Source: Acidimicrobiales bacterium (lineage in GTDB: Bacteria > Actinomycetota > Acidimicrobiia > Acidimicrobiales > JAUJNH01). Taken from it: a stretch of 64,000 bases of DNA. Shown here piece after piece: positions 1 through 9,539 of the stretch. Each line of letters begins with the position of its first letter. The first letter of the stretch is position 1. The notes beneath the pieces are model-generated. The model did not search any database. It worked only from the letters and a program-made list of their open reading frames with translations, and had not been told where the DNA came from. The translations under genes were made by a program, and so were the position numbers. Where the stretch lies: the NCBI GenBank assembly GCA_030448245.1, contig JAUJNH010000004.1, positions 62,001 to 126,000 of the forward strand, written 5' to 3'.

Positions 1-1
1 G

Positions 2-298
2 GGCCCGAACGTGTTGGCGACGGCGAAGGGCGAAGGCCAGCAGGTGCTGATGTGGACCGTCGACACCAAGGACTACACGAAGCCGCCGCCCGAGGCCATC
101 GTCGCCGCCGTGATGGGAGAGGTCCAGCCTGGGGCGGTGGTGCTGCTGCACGACGGCGGAGGCGACCGCGGCCCCACCGTCGCCGCCCTTCCCGCCCTCA
201 TCGACCAGCTCCGGACGGCGGGCTACCAGCTGGTCCTGCCGGCCGCCGTGGCGCCCGTCCCCGCCGCGCCCGTCAAGGCCACGGCGCTCCCCGCGTAG
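2..298 (+). CDS. Polysaccharide deacetylase, C-terminal part (5' end off window)
   Basis: Only the last 98 codons are in the window, so the start is not seen. The fragment carries WTVDTKDY and then VVLLHDGGG, followed by a closing helix and strand ALPALIDQLRTAGYQLV. In NodB/CE4 polysaccharide deacetylases these correspond to the late DxxD-type motif and the hydrophobic strand ending in the catalytic-base His-Asp. The family removes acetyl groups from peptidoglycan or other N-acetyl sugar polymers outside the membrane. The tail after residue 80 is Ala/Pro-rich and probably disordered. The substrate cannot be judged without the N-terminal two thirds. Confidence 0.8.
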   Translation, partial: GPNVLATAKGEGQQVLMWTVDTKDYTKPPPEAIVAAVMGEVQPGAVVLLHDGGGDRGPTVAALPALIDQLRTAGYQLVLPAAVAPVPAAPVKATALPA

Positions 299-329
299 CC
301 ACTCCCGGCCGGTAGCCTCCCTCCTTCTC

Positions 330-3300
330 GTGGCGCTCGACCGGCTGCTCTCCTTCGGGCGCGACCTGGCGCCCCTCCTCCCGCCGGCCGGCGCGGCCGG
401 GGCCGTGCTGTCGGTCCCCGACGCGGCCCGGCCCTACGCGATCGCAGCCCTGGCCCACCTCGGTCATGGCCGGCCCGTCGTCGCCGTCACGCCGACCCAG
501 GCCGACGCCGAGCACCTGGCCCACGACGTGGCCGCCTTCCTCGGCAACGATGCCGTCGCCACCTTCCCGGCCTGGGAGACCCTGCCGTTCGAGCGGGTCA
601 GTCCGGCCGTCGACACCATGGGCCGACGTCTCGAGGCCGTGTGGCGGCTGCGCCACGACCCGCCGAAGGTGCTGGTCGCCGCGGTGCGGGCGCTGGTGCA
701 GCGCCTGGGGCCGCACGTCGAGGACGCCGAGCCCGTCCTGGTCCGTCCGGGGGACCGGCTCGACCTCGACGAGCTGCTCGCCCGTCTGATCGCCATGGGC
801 TACCGGCGTGAGCACCAGGTCGAGCACCGGGGCGAGGTGGCCGTGCGGGGGTCGATCATCGACGTGTACCCCTCGACCGGCGACGTCCCGATCCGCATCG
901 ACCTGTGGGGCGACGAGGTCGACCGGCTCACCGCCTTCGCCGTGGCCGACCAGCGCTCGAAGGAGGACCTGGCCGAGGCCTGCATCTTCGGTGCCCGCGA
1001 GCTCCTGCCCACCGACGAGGTGCGCGAGCGGGCCCGGGCGCTGGTGCAGACCGAGCCGTGGGGGCGCGAGCAGTGGGAGCGGCTGGCCGAGGGGCTGCTG
1101 TTCGAGGGCATGGAGTCGTGGCTGCCGTGGCTCACCAAGGACGGGCCCGAGGGCATCGCCCAGCACGTGCTGCCTGACGTGCTGCCCGAGGCCAGCCTCG
1201 TCGTGCTGTTCGAGCCGCGCCGGGTGCGCGAGCGGGCCGCCGAGGTCCTGGACGAGGAACAGGCGCTGGCCGCATCGCTGGCCACCACCTGGGGCGTGCC
1301 CGGCGGCGACCTGCCGCGGCTGCACCTGCCCTTCGAGCGGCTGCTGGCCCACACCACGTCTCCGGTGTGGACGGTCAGCTCGGTGCCCGCGCCTCCCGGC
1401 GGCGCCCCGACGGAGGTGACCGCGCTCGACGCCTCGGCCTGGGAGTCGGTGGGAGGAGACCCCAGCGGGCTCGTGCGGCGCATCGAGCGGCTGCGCGCCG
1501 AGGGCTTCCGGATCGTGGTGGCGGCCGACGGGACCGGGAGCGCCGACCGCCTGGCCCGCAGCCTGGCCGACGCCGGGGTCACCGCACCGAGGCGCCGGCT
1601 CGATGACCCGGCGGTCGCCCAGCCGGGCGTCAGCGTCGTCGTGCAGGCGCTCGACCGGGGCTTCGTCCTGCCCGGCCTCAAGCTTGCGGTGCTGGCCGAG
1701 CCCGACCTGACCGGCCGCCGCCGCGCCCACCGCAAGGGCCGCCCCCGGCCCCGCCCGACCGAAGGCTTCTTCGACGCCCTCCAGCCCGGCGACCACGTGG
1801 TGCACCACCACCACGGCGTCGGCCGCTACAAGGGGATGCTGCGCCGGGCCCTGATGGGCGGCCCCGAGCGCGACTACCTGCTCATCGAGTACCGGGACGG
1901 CAGCCTCCACCTCCCGTCCGACCAGATCGACCTCATCCGGCCCTACTCGGGCGGTGAGCAGCCCTCGCTGAACCGGATGGGCGGCACCGACTGGTCGAAG
2001 ACAAAGGCTCGGGTGCGCTCGGCGGCCATGGAGATCGCCCAGGAGCTGGTGGTGCTCTACCAGCGGCGGCTGCAGAGCCCGGGGTTCGCCTTCTCCCCCG
2101 ACACCCCGTGGCAGAAGGAGCTGGAGGACGCCTTCCCCTTCACCGAGACCGCCGACCAGCAAAAGGCGATCGCCGAGGTCAAGGCCGACATGGAGGAGCC
2201 CCGGCCCATGGACCGCCTGATCTGCGGTGACGTCGGCTTCGGCAAGACCGAGGTGGCCATCCGGGCGGCGATGAAGGCGGTCCAAGACGGCAAGCAGGTG
2301 TGCGTCCTGGTGCCCACCACCCTGCTGGCCAACCAGCACCACCTCACCTTCTCGGACCGCTTCGCCGGGTTCCCGGTGCGGGTGGAGGTGTTCTCCCGCT
2401 TCCTCACGCCCAGCCAGGCGCGCACGGTGCAGCAGGGGGTGGCCGCCGGCGAGGTCGACATCGTCATCGGCACCCACAAGCTGCTGGCCAAGGAGGTGTC
2501 GTTCAAGGACCTCGGGCTGCTGGTGATCGACGAGGAGCAGCGCTTCGGCGTGACCTCCAAGGAGCAGATCAAGCAGCTGCGGGCCAACGTCGACGTGCTC
2601 ACGCTCTCGGCCACTCCCATCCCCCGCACGCTCGAGATGAGCCTCACGGGCATCCGCGACCTCACGCTGCTCAACACGCCGCCCGCCGAGCGCAAGCCGA
2701 TCCTCACCTACGTCGGCGAGCTCGACGAGCGGGCGGTCACCGAGGCCATCCGGCGCGAGCTGCTGCGCGAGGGTCAGGTGTTCTTCGTGCACAACCGGGT
2801 GCAGGACATCGAGCGCATCGCGGCGACGGTCCGCGAGCTGGTGCCCGAGGCCCGGGTGCTGGTGGCCCACGGCCAGATGGACGAGGGCAGCCTGGAGCAG
2901 GTCGTCTACGACTTCTCCGAGGGGAAGGGCGACGTCCTCGTGTGCACCACGATCATCGAGTCGGGCATCGACATGCCGACGGTCAACACCCTCGTGGTCG
3001 ACCGGGCCGACCTGCTCGGCCTGGGCCAGCTGCACCAGATCCGGGGCCGGGTGGGCCGCTCGGGCCAGCGGGCCTACGCCTACCTGTTCCACCCGCGGGA
3101 CCGGGTGCTCACCGAGGAGGCCTACGAGCGGCTCAAGACCATCGGCGAGCACACCGAGCTGGGCAGCGGCTTCAAGATCGCCATGCGCGACCTCGAGATC
3201 CGGGGCGCCGGCAACCTGCTGGGCGGCAACCAGAGCGGTCACATCGCCGCCGTCGGCTACGACCTCTACGTCCAGATGGTCAGCGAGGCGGTGGCCGAGC

Positions 3301-3815
3301 TGAAGGGCGAGGTGCCAAAGGCGCCGGCCGAGGTGAAGCTCGAGATCCCGGTCGACGCCAACCTGCCCGCCACCTACGTGGCCCGCGACGACGTCCGCCT
3401 CGAGGCGTACCGGAGGCTGGCCGCCATCACCTCCGATGCCCAGGTCGACGACATCCGGGCTGAGTGGGAGGACCGGTTCGGGCCGTTGCCCCCGGCGGCC
3501 GAGGGGCTGGTGGCCGTCGGCCGGCTCCGGGCCGAGAGCTTCCGCACCGGGGCCCGCGAGGTCGTGGTGGCCAAGGGGGCCGCCGGTGGGATCCTCGGCC
3601 CCACCGTCCGCATCTCGCCGCTGCAGCTGCGGACCAGCCAGCAGCTGCGGCTGCGACGGCTGCACCCGAAAGCCGTGTGGAAGGAGGAGGTCGGCCAGCT
3701 GGTCGTGCCGGTGCCGAAGAAGGTGGAGGGCCTTGATCTCGTGAGCTGGATCGTCGACCTGCTGCGCACGCTCGTCCCGGACGAGGCGCCGGCGATGGCG
3801 GGCACGCCGTCATGA
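330..3815 (+). CDS. mfd: Transcription-repair coupling factor Mfd
   Basis: A 1161-residue protein of full family length. Mfd pushes stalled RNA polymerase off DNA lesions and recruits UvrA. The N-terminal third is the UvrB-like region. A RNA-polymerase-interacting segment begins near GDHVVHHHHGVGRYKGM. The SF2 translocase core has Walker A GDVGFGKT (residues 633-640), a DEEQ box (734-737), SATPIPRTL and the TRG-type GRVGRSGQRAYAYLF. The start is GTG without a clear ribosome-binding site; a TAGCCT hexamer lies at 313-318. Its TGA overlaps the next ATG by four bases, so it is probably co-transcribed with the lipoprotein and mazG, as in the conserved actinobacterial mfd-mazG-eno neighbourhood. 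Confidence 0.97.
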   Translation: MALDRLLSFGRDLAPLLPPAGAAGAVLSVPDAARPYAIAALAHLGHGRPVVAVTPTQADAEHLAHDVAAFLGNDAVATFPAWETLPFERVSPAVDTMGRRLEAVWRLRHDPPKVLVAAVRALVQRLGPHVEDAEPVLVRPGDRLDLDELLARLIAMGYRREHQVEHRGEVAVRGSIIDVYPSTGDVPIRIDLWGDEVDRLTAFAVADQRSKEDLAEACIFGARELLPTDEVRERARALVQTEPWGREQWERLAEGLLFEGMESWLPWLTKDGPEGIAQHVLPDVLPEASLVVLFEPRRVRERAAEVLDEEQALAASLATTWGVPGGDLPRLHLPFERLLAHTTSPVWTVSSVPAPPGGAPTEVTALDASAWESVGGDPSGLVRRIERLRAEGFRIVVAADGTGSADRLARSLADAGVTAPRRRLDDPAVAQPGVSVVVQALDRGFVLPGLKLAVLAEPDLTGRRRAHRKGRPRPRPTEGFFDALQPGDHVVHHHHGVGRYKGMLRRALMGGPERDYLLIEYRDGSLHLPSDQIDLIRPYSGGEQPSLNRMGGTDWSKTKARVRSAAMEIAQELVVLYQRRLQSPGFAFSPDTPWQKELEDAFPFTETADQQKAIAEVKADMEEPRPMDRLICGDVGFGKTEVAIRAAMKAVQDGKQVCVLVPTTLLANQHHLTFSDRFAGFPVRVEVFSRFLTPSQARTVQQGVAAGEVDIVIGTHKLLAKEVSFKDLGLLVIDEEQRFGVTSKEQIKQLRANVDVLTLSATPIPRTLEMSLTGIRDLTLLNTPPAERKPILTYVGELDERAVTEAIRRELLREGQVFFVHNRVQDIERIAATVRELVPEARVLVAHGQMDEGSLEQVVYDFSEGKGDVLVCTTIIESGIDMPTVNTLVVDRADLLGLGQLHQIRGRVGRSGQRAYAYLFHPRDRVLTEEAYERLKTIGEHTELGSGFKIAMRDLEIRGAGNLLGGNQSGHIAAVGYDLYVQMVSEAVAELKGEVPKAPAEVKLEIPVDANLPATYVARDDVRLEAYRRLAAITSDAQVDDIRAEWEDRFGPLPPAAEGLVAVGRLRAESFRTGAREVVVAKGAAGGILGPTVRISPLQLRTSQQLRLRRLHPKAVWKEEVGQLVVPVPKKVEGLDLVSWIVDLLRTLVPDEAPAMAGTPS

Positions 3816-4912
3816 CCGGTCGTCTCCGGGCGCTCCTCGTCGTGCTGGTCCTGGTCGTCACGGCAGGCGGCGCGACCGCCTGCAGCCGGTCGGGAAGTCC
3901 GGCGGCGGACGTCCCGGCGGCGACGGTGAACGGCGAGCGGATCAGCGCGGCCGTGATCGACCAGGACTTGGCCGACATCGCCGAGAACCAGCCCTTCGTC
4001 GAGGCCCGGAGCCAGCAGGGGCTCCCCTTCCGGGGGGCCCAGCCCGGCACCTACGACGCCACCGTCGTGGCCGAGCTGCTGGACCGGCGGATCACGGGGG
4101 TGCTGGTGCGCCAGGAGCTGGCCCGCCGCTCGATCGGCTTCAGCCCCGACGACATCAGCCGAGCCCGGGACGAGCTGCGCCGGGAGCTGGTCGACCGGGC
4201 CAGCGGTGCGTCCCTGCTGGACGGCTTCCCGGAGCGGTACGTGGACGAGCAGGCTCGCAGCCAGGCCGAGAGCGACCTCCTCCAGGCCGCCGAGGCCAAG
4301 GTGGCGCTGGACGAGGCCACCCTCCGGGCCGCCTACGGCGCCGACCCCGACCGCTTCCGGGTGTGGTGCCTGCGGTGGATCGTGGCCGACGAGAGCGATC
4401 CCGAGGCGGCCGCCCGCGCCGCGGCGGCGGTCGCTGCCGGCGAGGACTTCGGCCAGGTGGCCCAGCGCGAGTCTGCCGACCAGCGCTCGGCCGGCCGGGG
4501 CGGGGCCCTGGGGTGCCAGCCGCGCGCCAGCCTCGACCAGCTCGGTGACCGCTTCAGCTCGGTCGTCACCGCCCTGGCGCCGGGTCAGGTCTCTCCGCCG
4601 ACGGCGGCCGACTTCGGCACGTTCGTGGTGCAGGTGACCGACGTGAGGGTCCGTCCCTTCGACGAGGTCCGGGACGTCGTCCGGGCGCAGCTGCTGGCGC
4701 CGGCCAGCGGCGCCTACCGGCAGCTGCTGCGGCGCCTGCGGAGCGAGGCCAGCGTCACCGTCGCCGCCCGCTACGGCACGTGGGAGCGTGCCGAGGACGG
4801 GACGGTCGGGGTCCGGCCTCCGGGGGGCCGGCCGCCGGCCGAGGCGCCTGGCGCCCCCACCACGCTGCCGTTGACCCCCCTCCCGGGTGGCCTCGGCCCG
4901 CCCTCGCCGTGA
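3812..4912 (+). CDS. SurA/PrsA-like peptidyl-prolyl isomerase lipoprotein
   Basis: 366 residues. The N-terminus has a basic start, a hydrophobic stretch (7-20) and ATAC with Cys24, a plausible lipobox, so a lipid-anchored extracytoplasmic protein is likely. A SurA-type N-terminal helical region (VNGERISAAVIDQDLADIA onward) is followed by a parvulin-like segment around 190-285 with FGQVAQRESADQRSAGRGGALG and a VVTALAPGQVSPP turn, typical of rotamase domains. The C-terminus is Pro/Gly-rich. The family assists folding of exported proteins. It sits in an ATGA overlap behind mfd and seven bases before mazG. Parvulin catalytic competence is not certain from sequence alone. Confidence 0.85.
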   Translation: MTGRLRALLVVLVLVVTAGGATACSRSGSPAADVPAATVNGERISAAVIDQDLADIAENQPFVEARSQQGLPFRGAQPGTYDATVVAELLDRRITGVLVRQELARRSIGFSPDDISRARDELRRELVDRASGASLLDGFPERYVDEQARSQAESDLLQAAEAKVALDEATLRAAYGADPDRFRVWCLRWIVADESDPEAAARAAAAVAAGEDFGQVAQRESADQRSAGRGGALGCQPRASLDQLGDRFSSVVTALAPGQVSPPTAADFGTFVVQVTDVRVRPFDEVRDVVRAQLLAPASGAYRQLLRRLRSEASVTVAARYGTWERAEDGTVGVRPPGGRPPAEAPGAPTTLPLTPLPGGLGPPSP

Positions 4913-4919
4913 CGGGGCC

Positions 4920-6185
4920 GTGACCGGGACGGTCGCCGTCGTCGGGCTCGGCCCAGCCGGCCCCGACCTGCTGCCGGCGACGGCGCTGGCCGCGTTCGCG
5001 GGCGTCGGGCCCGAAGCCCGCGTCCTGCGGACGGACCGGCACCCGGCGGCGGCCGCGGTCGATGCCCGCGCCACGTTCGACCACCGCTACCAGTCGGCCG
5101 CCACGATGGACGAGGTCTATGGCGGGATCGTCGACGACCTGGTGGCCATGGCCGACCGGCTGGGCCGGGTGGTCTACGGCGTCCCCGGCTCGCCGCTGGT
5201 GGCCGAGCGGACCGTCGAGCTGCTTCGGGCGCGGGCGACGGCGGGCGACGTCGTAGTCGAGGTGGTGCCGGCACTCAGCTTCCTCGACCTGGCCTGGGAC
5301 CGCCTCGGCGTCGATCCCGTGGCCGCGGCGGTACGCCTGGTCGACGGGCACCGCTTCGCCGTCGAGGCCGCCGGCGAGCGCGGGCCGCTGCTGGTGGCCC
5401 AGACCGACTCGGCGTTCACCCTCTCCGAGGTGAAGCTGGCCCTCGAGGACGGGCCCGACGTGACCGTGCTCCAGCGGCTGGGCCTGCCGGACGAGCGGGT
5501 GGTCGAGGTGGCCTGGGCCGATCTGGACCGCGAGGTCGACCCCGACCACCTGACCACGCTGTGGGTGCCGCGGCTGGCGGCGCCGGTCGCCGCAGAGCTG
5601 CAGCGCCTCACCGCCACGGTCCGGTCGCTGCGCGAGCGCTGCCCGTGGGACCGCCAGCAGACCCACCAGAGCCTCACCCGCTACGTGATCGAGGAGGCCC
5701 ACGAGGTGGTCGAGGCCATCGACGCCCTCGGCGACCACCCAGGCGATCAGGTCGACGCCCTGTGCGACGAGCTGGGCGACCTGCTGTTCCAGGTGGCCCT
5801 CCACGCCACCATCGCCGAGCAGGCCGGCTGGTTCAGCCTGGCCGACGTGGCGGCTGCCGTCGACGCCAAGCTGGTGCGCCGCCACCCCCACGTGTTCGGC
5901 GGGCTCGAGGTGTCGGACGCCGACGAGGTGGTGCGCAACTGGGATGCCGCCAAGCGGGCCGAGAAGCCGGAGCGGACCGGGCCGCTGGACGGCATCCCCC
6001 CCGGGCTGCCCGCCCTCCACCTGGCGACGAAGGCCCTCCGGAGGGCTGCGGCGATCCCCCCGGGGGCGCCGATCGGCGAGGCCGAGGCCGGCGACGAGCT
6101 GCTCGACGTGGTCCAGCGCCTGGCCGGCGGCGGGCTGGACCTTGAGGCTGCGCTGCGGCGGGCCGTGCGCCGCCGGCTCGGGTGA
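4920..6185 (+). CDS. mazG: Nucleoside triphosphate pyrophosphohydrolase MazG, with N-terminal tetrapyrrole-methylase-like domain
   Basis: 421 residues from GTG 4920, which begins the VTGTVAVVGLGPAGPDLLP strand expected at the start of a TP-methylase fold; a further upstream GTG would run into the previous gene. Residues 1-215 resemble the SAM-dependent tetrapyrrole methylase fold (as in B. subtilis YabN). Residues about 225-420 are MazG: LRERCPWDRQQTHQSL, then the metal-binding EEAHEVVEA and CDELGDLLFQV helices, and KLVRRHPHVFG. MazG hydrolyses NTPs or dNTPs, including damaged ones, and affects stringent-response nucleotide pools. The fusion is common; the methylase half may not be catalytic. 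Confidence 0.92.
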   Translation: MTGTVAVVGLGPAGPDLLPATALAAFAGVGPEARVLRTDRHPAAAAVDARATFDHRYQSAATMDEVYGGIVDDLVAMADRLGRVVYGVPGSPLVAERTVELLRARATAGDVVVEVVPALSFLDLAWDRLGVDPVAAAVRLVDGHRFAVEAAGERGPLLVAQTDSAFTLSEVKLALEDGPDVTVLQRLGLPDERVVEVAWADLDREVDPDHLTTLWVPRLAAPVAAELQRLTATVRSLRERCPWDRQQTHQSLTRYVIEEAHEVVEAIDALGDHPGDQVDALCDELGDLLFQVALHATIAEQAGWFSLADVAAAVDAKLVRRHPHVFGGLEVSDADEVVRNWDAAKRAEKPERTGPLDGIPPGLPALHLATKALRRAAAIPPGAPIGEAEAGDELLDVVQRLAGGGLDLEAALRRAVRRRLG

Positions 6186-6266
6186 GCCCGGCCCGACGCC
6201 GACACTCGTTCGGTAGCGTGCCGGGCGCTCTGCCCGCTCTGCCCGTCGCCATTGGAGGCCGCTCGC

Positions 6267-6497
6267 GTGACAAAGCCGTTCTGGGACGTGCAGGAGGAAG
6301 GGACCTGGTATCGGGTGACGGCCCGGGCAACCTGTCCCCGGTGCGATGAGCCGCTCGAAGACAGCTCGCTGCGGCGCAAGGCGGCCGGGCCGCCAGAGAC
6401 GCCTCGTCTGGAGGTTCGGGTGGCCGATGACGGCACCGTCGAGCTGGTGGGGGAGCGCCTGTTCCTGCCGATCCTCACCCACCGCTGCTCGAGCTGA
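6267..6497 (+). CDS. Small CPRC zinc-ribbon-like protein, function unknown
   Basis: 76 residues. GTG 6267 is chosen because GGAGG (6254-6258) sits eight bases upstream; an in-frame TTG at 6252 would overlap that site. The protein has CPRC near residue 24 and a single Cys near the C-terminus (HRCSS), with an acidic VADDGTVELVGERLF strand in between. The CxxC plus late His-Cys could hold one zinc, but this is inference. No family is recognised. It lies alone between mazG and a surface BNR protein on the same strand. Confidence 0.7.
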   Translation: MTKPFWDVQEEGTWYRVTARATCPRCDEPLEDSSLRRKAAGPPETPRLEVRVADDGTVELVGERLFLPILTHRCSS

Positions 6498-6622
6498 GGG
6501 CGCGGCCGGCAAACCTCGTCGGGGCCGAGCTCCCCTCCTGTCGCCGGTGCCGCAGGCGTCCCGCCAACCGCGTTAGCGTCGCCCAAAGAACGAGCAGGCG
6601 CAGCAGCGGAGGGATCGACACC

Positions 6623-8185
6623 TTGAAGCACACGACGCACCCTGGCCGACGCGCCCTTTGGTGGACGCTGGCCGTCCTGGCGACGGCGGCCGCTCCGGCG
6701 GGGGCCCAGGCGCCCGCGCGCCGGCCGGCGGTCACGGCCGCCGTCCAGGTCACCGCCAACGCGGCGCCGGTCCGGTTCCACAACACGCCCCAGATCGCCC
6801 GCAACCCCACGAACGGTGAGCTGGTGGTGGTGGAGAGCGACGTCCGGGGGTCGCGCAGGTGCAGCATCCACCTGTCGACCGACGACGGCCGCACCTGGGC
6901 CCCGGGCGGCGACCCGATGGTGGAGCCGGTCACCGACTGCGGCTTCTACGGTGAGTACGGCCCCTACGCCACCATGGCGTTCGGCAGGAACGGTGACCTC
7001 TACGTCGCCTTCGTGGCCAGCGAGTTCCTCGTGCGGGCCCGCAACGACGTCCCCCGTCACGTGTTCCTGGCCCGGTCGGCCGACGGCGGGCGCACCTTCG
7101 ACACCACCAGGGTGTTCGACGCACCCGAGGGGAACCCCGACCGAGGCCTCAACAAGGGCCCCATGGTGGCCGTCGATCCCAACGCCCCCGAGCGGGTCTA
7201 CGTCGGCTGGCGCCAGGGGATCTTCGCACCCAGCGCCAAGGAGAAGCTCAAGACCAGCGTGGCCGCCTCCGAAGACGGCGGCCGCACCTTCGGGCCTCCT
7301 GTTGGGCTCACCGACGAGCGCGGCGGCGACTACCCCGCCCTGGCCGTCGACGGCGACGGGACGGTGCACGCGGTGTACTGGACCCGCGCCTTCCCACCGG
7401 TCCCGTCCGACACGCCCGGACCGCCCCGGCCGATCCAGTACGTCCGCTCCAGCGACCGGGGGCGGACGTGGTCGAAGGGGGAGGTCATCGACCCCGGCAA
7501 CCAGGCGACGCCCCGTCCGCCTCTGTTGGCAGCCGACCCGAAGTCCTCGACGGTCTACATGGTCTGGTACACCAACGCCGAGGTCAACAACCAGGCCCCG
7601 GGCTACCAGGGCTTTCACGACATCTTCCTCCGCGCCTCCACCGACGCCGGTCTCACGTGGGGGGAGCGGGTGACGGTGAACGACGACCGCACCACCGCCA
7701 ACCAGTTCGAACCGGGGCTGTCGATCGCGCCCAACGGCCGGCTGGACATCGCCTGGTACGACTTCCGCCACAGCTCTGCGCCACCCGTCCCGACCACCGG
7801 GCAGGGCGCCGAGAAGGGCGTGTCGGACGTCTACTACGCCTCGTCCACCGACCGCGGCAGATCGGTGAGCACCAACGTGCGCATCACCGACCGCGGCATC
7901 GACCGCACCCTCGGCGGCTGGAAGTTCGACAGCAAGTTCAACGTGGGCATCTCGTCGTCCAACGACACCGTCTACTTCGCCTGGCAGGACTCACGGAACG
8001 CCATCCGCGAAACCGACGCCGAGGACGTCTACACCGCAGCGCTGGCCCTCGACGGCACGACCGCCGACGCCGAGTCCGGCGGCGGCGGCAGGGTCCCGAG
8101 CTGGCTGCTCGTCGGGTCCGGCGTCCTGCTGGGGATGGGGCTGACCATGGTCCTGGTGTGGCGGTTGCGGGCGGCGCGGTCCTAG
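6623..8185 (+). CDS. Surface BNR-repeat (sialidase-superfamily) protein with C-terminal membrane anchor
   Basis: 520 residues from TTG 6623, with GGAGGG nine bases upstream. A signal peptide (RRALWWTLAVLATAAAPAGAQA) is followed by at least five S-x-D-x-G-x-T-[WF] Asp-box repeats (STDDGRTW, SADGGRTF, SEDGGRTF, SSDRGRTW, STDAGLTW), the hallmark of beta-propellers of the sialidase/BNR superfamily. The end holds one transmembrane helix (SWLLVGSGVLLGMGLTMVLVW) and a short basic tail. The propeller is therefore probably displayed on the outside of the cell. I do not see the Arg triad and FRIP motif needed to call a true sialidase, so ligand binding or another glycan role is equally possible. Confidence 0.82.
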   Translation: MKHTTHPGRRALWWTLAVLATAAAPAGAQAPARRPAVTAAVQVTANAAPVRFHNTPQIARNPTNGELVVVESDVRGSRRCSIHLSTDDGRTWAPGGDPMVEPVTDCGFYGEYGPYATMAFGRNGDLYVAFVASEFLVRARNDVPRHVFLARSADGGRTFDTTRVFDAPEGNPDRGLNKGPMVAVDPNAPERVYVGWRQGIFAPSAKEKLKTSVAASEDGGRTFGPPVGLTDERGGDYPALAVDGDGTVHAVYWTRAFPPVPSDTPGPPRPIQYVRSSDRGRTWSKGEVIDPGNQATPRPPLLAADPKSSTVYMVWYTNAEVNNQAPGYQGFHDIFLRASTDAGLTWGERVTVNDDRTTANQFEPGLSIAPNGRLDIAWYDFRHSSAPPVPTTGQGAEKGVSDVYYASSTDRGRSVSTNVRITDRGIDRTLGGWKFDSKFNVGISSSNDTVYFAWQDSRNAIRETDAEDVYTAALALDGTTADAESGGGGRVPSWLLVGSGVLLGMGLTMVLVWRLRAARS

Positions 8186-8311
8186 CCGGAGGGGGATCGG
8201 CGTCGGCACCGCGTTCGTCCCGGCTCAGCAACGTCCCGGCACGGACCGGATCTCCCGAGAGGTACGGGGCGAGGACGGACGTGCTGTTCCTGAGCGGCTG
8301 GCTCGGGCCGG

Positions 8312-9517
8312 TTACGACCGGGGGACGTCCTTCCAGGGGCGGTCCTTGTCGGCTCTGACGTCGCCGGGGAGCCCCAGCACCCGCTCGCCCAGGATGTTCT
8401 TCATGACCTCGGTGGTGCCGCCCTCGATCGAGTTGGCCCTCGACCGCAGGAAGGCCTTGCGGACGTCAGAAGAGCGCCCTGCCATCTCGGGCCTGGTCAT
8501 GGTGTAGTCGCCGTAGAGCATCCCGGCCGGGCCGAGCAGGTCGATGCAGAAGCTGTAGATGTCCTTGTTCAGCTCGCCGAACGCCACCTTGCCGATCGAG
8601 CCCTCCGGCCCGGGAACGCCCCGCTTGCGGGCCATCCCGGCCCGCAGGTTGGTGAGCCGCAGCACCTCGGCCCGGCTCCACAGCTGGAGCAGGCGGTCGC
8701 GCAGCACCGGGTGGTCGCCCTCGGCGGCCGCCCGCTGCTGGTAGAGCCGGACCGCCTCGGCGATCGGCCCCACGCTCCGGGGGACGACCAGCCCGCCGAT
8801 CGACACCCGCTCGTGCATCAGGGTGGTGAGCGACACCCGCCAGCCCTCGCCGACCTCACCCAGCCGCCCCCCGTCGGGGATCCGCACGTCGCTGAGGAAG
8901 ACCTCGTTGAACTCGGCCTCGCCGGTGATCTGGCGCAGCGGCTTCACCTCGACGCCCCGAGCACCCATGTCGACGACGAAGTAGGTGAGGCCCTTGTGCT
9001 TGGGCTGGTCGGGGTCGGTGCGGGCCACGAGCATGCCCCAGCGGGCCAGGTGGGCGAGGGTCGTCCAGACCTTCTGCCCGTTCACCACCCACTCGTCGCC
9101 GTCGCGCACGGCCCGGGCGCTGAGCCCGGCGAGGTCGCTGCCGGCGCCCGGCTCGGAGAACAGCTGGCACCAGATCTCCTCACCGGTGAACAACGGGCGC
9201 AGGTACCGGGCCTTTTGCTCGTCGGTTCCGTGGGCGGCCACGGTGGGCGCCGCCATGCCGTAGCCGATCGGGTTGCGCAGGAAGGGGATCGGCGCACCCG
9301 CCGGCCGCAGCGTGGTGTCGACCAGCTCCTGCAGGCTGGGGGGCAGGCCGAGGCCGCCGTGGCCCTCGTCGAACTGCACCCAGGCCAGCCCGAGGTCGAA
9401 CTGGGCGCCGAGGAACTCGATGGGGTCGGTGGTGGCGGGCGGGTGCTGGGCCAGGAGCCGAGCCAGCCGTTCCTCGACCAGCGCCTCGGCGGTGTGCCCG
9501 GTGTCGACCACGGCCAT
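8312..9517 (-). CDS. Acyl-CoA dehydrogenase
   Basis: 401 residues, the usual length for a FAD-dependent acyl-CoA dehydrogenase, which introduces the alpha,beta double bond of acyl-CoA or related CoA esters. Visible family features are QLFSEPGAGSDLAG (FAD/substrate loop), GQKVWTTLAH, and EGGTTEVMKNILGERVLGLP, where the EGG-TTE turn normally places the catalytic base. ATG 9517 has GGAGGGG upstream. A perfect inverted repeat lies 22 bases upstream of the start (9540-9559) and is a candidate operator. The gene stands alone, convergent with the BNR protein, so the substrate (fatty acid, branched acid or steroid side chain) is unknown. Confidence 0.9.
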   Translation of the reverse strand: MAVVDTGHTAEALVEERLARLLAQHPPATTDPIEFLGAQFDLGLAWVQFDEGHGGLGLPPSLQELVDTTLRPAGAPIPFLRNPIGYGMAAPTVAAHGTDEQKARYLRPLFTGEEIWCQLFSEPGAGSDLAGLSARAVRDGDEWVVNGQKVWTTLAHLARWGMLVARTDPDQPKHKGLTYFVVDMGARGVEVKPLRQITGEAEFNEVFLSDVRIPDGGRLGEVGEGWRVSLTTLMHERVSIGGLVVPRSVGPIAEAVRLYQQRAAAEGDHPVLRDRLLQLWSRAEVLRLTNLRAGMARKRGVPGPEGSIGKVAFGELNKDIYSFCIDLLGPAGMLYGDYTMTRPEMAGRSSDVRKAFLRSRANSIEGGTTEVMKNILGERVLGLPGDVRADKDRPWKDVPRS

Positions 9518-9539
9518 GGTTGCCCCCTCCGCAGCGGCT

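Noticed and set aside
273-3665. 1130-codon open frame antisense to mfd
   Set aside because: It mirrors mfd exactly, has Arg/His/Gly/Pro-rich composition typical of high-GC shadow frames and no motif.
6623-8185. True sialidase (neuraminidase)
   Set aside because: Asp boxes are present but I could not find the Arg triad or FRIP motif, so only the superfamily is claimed.
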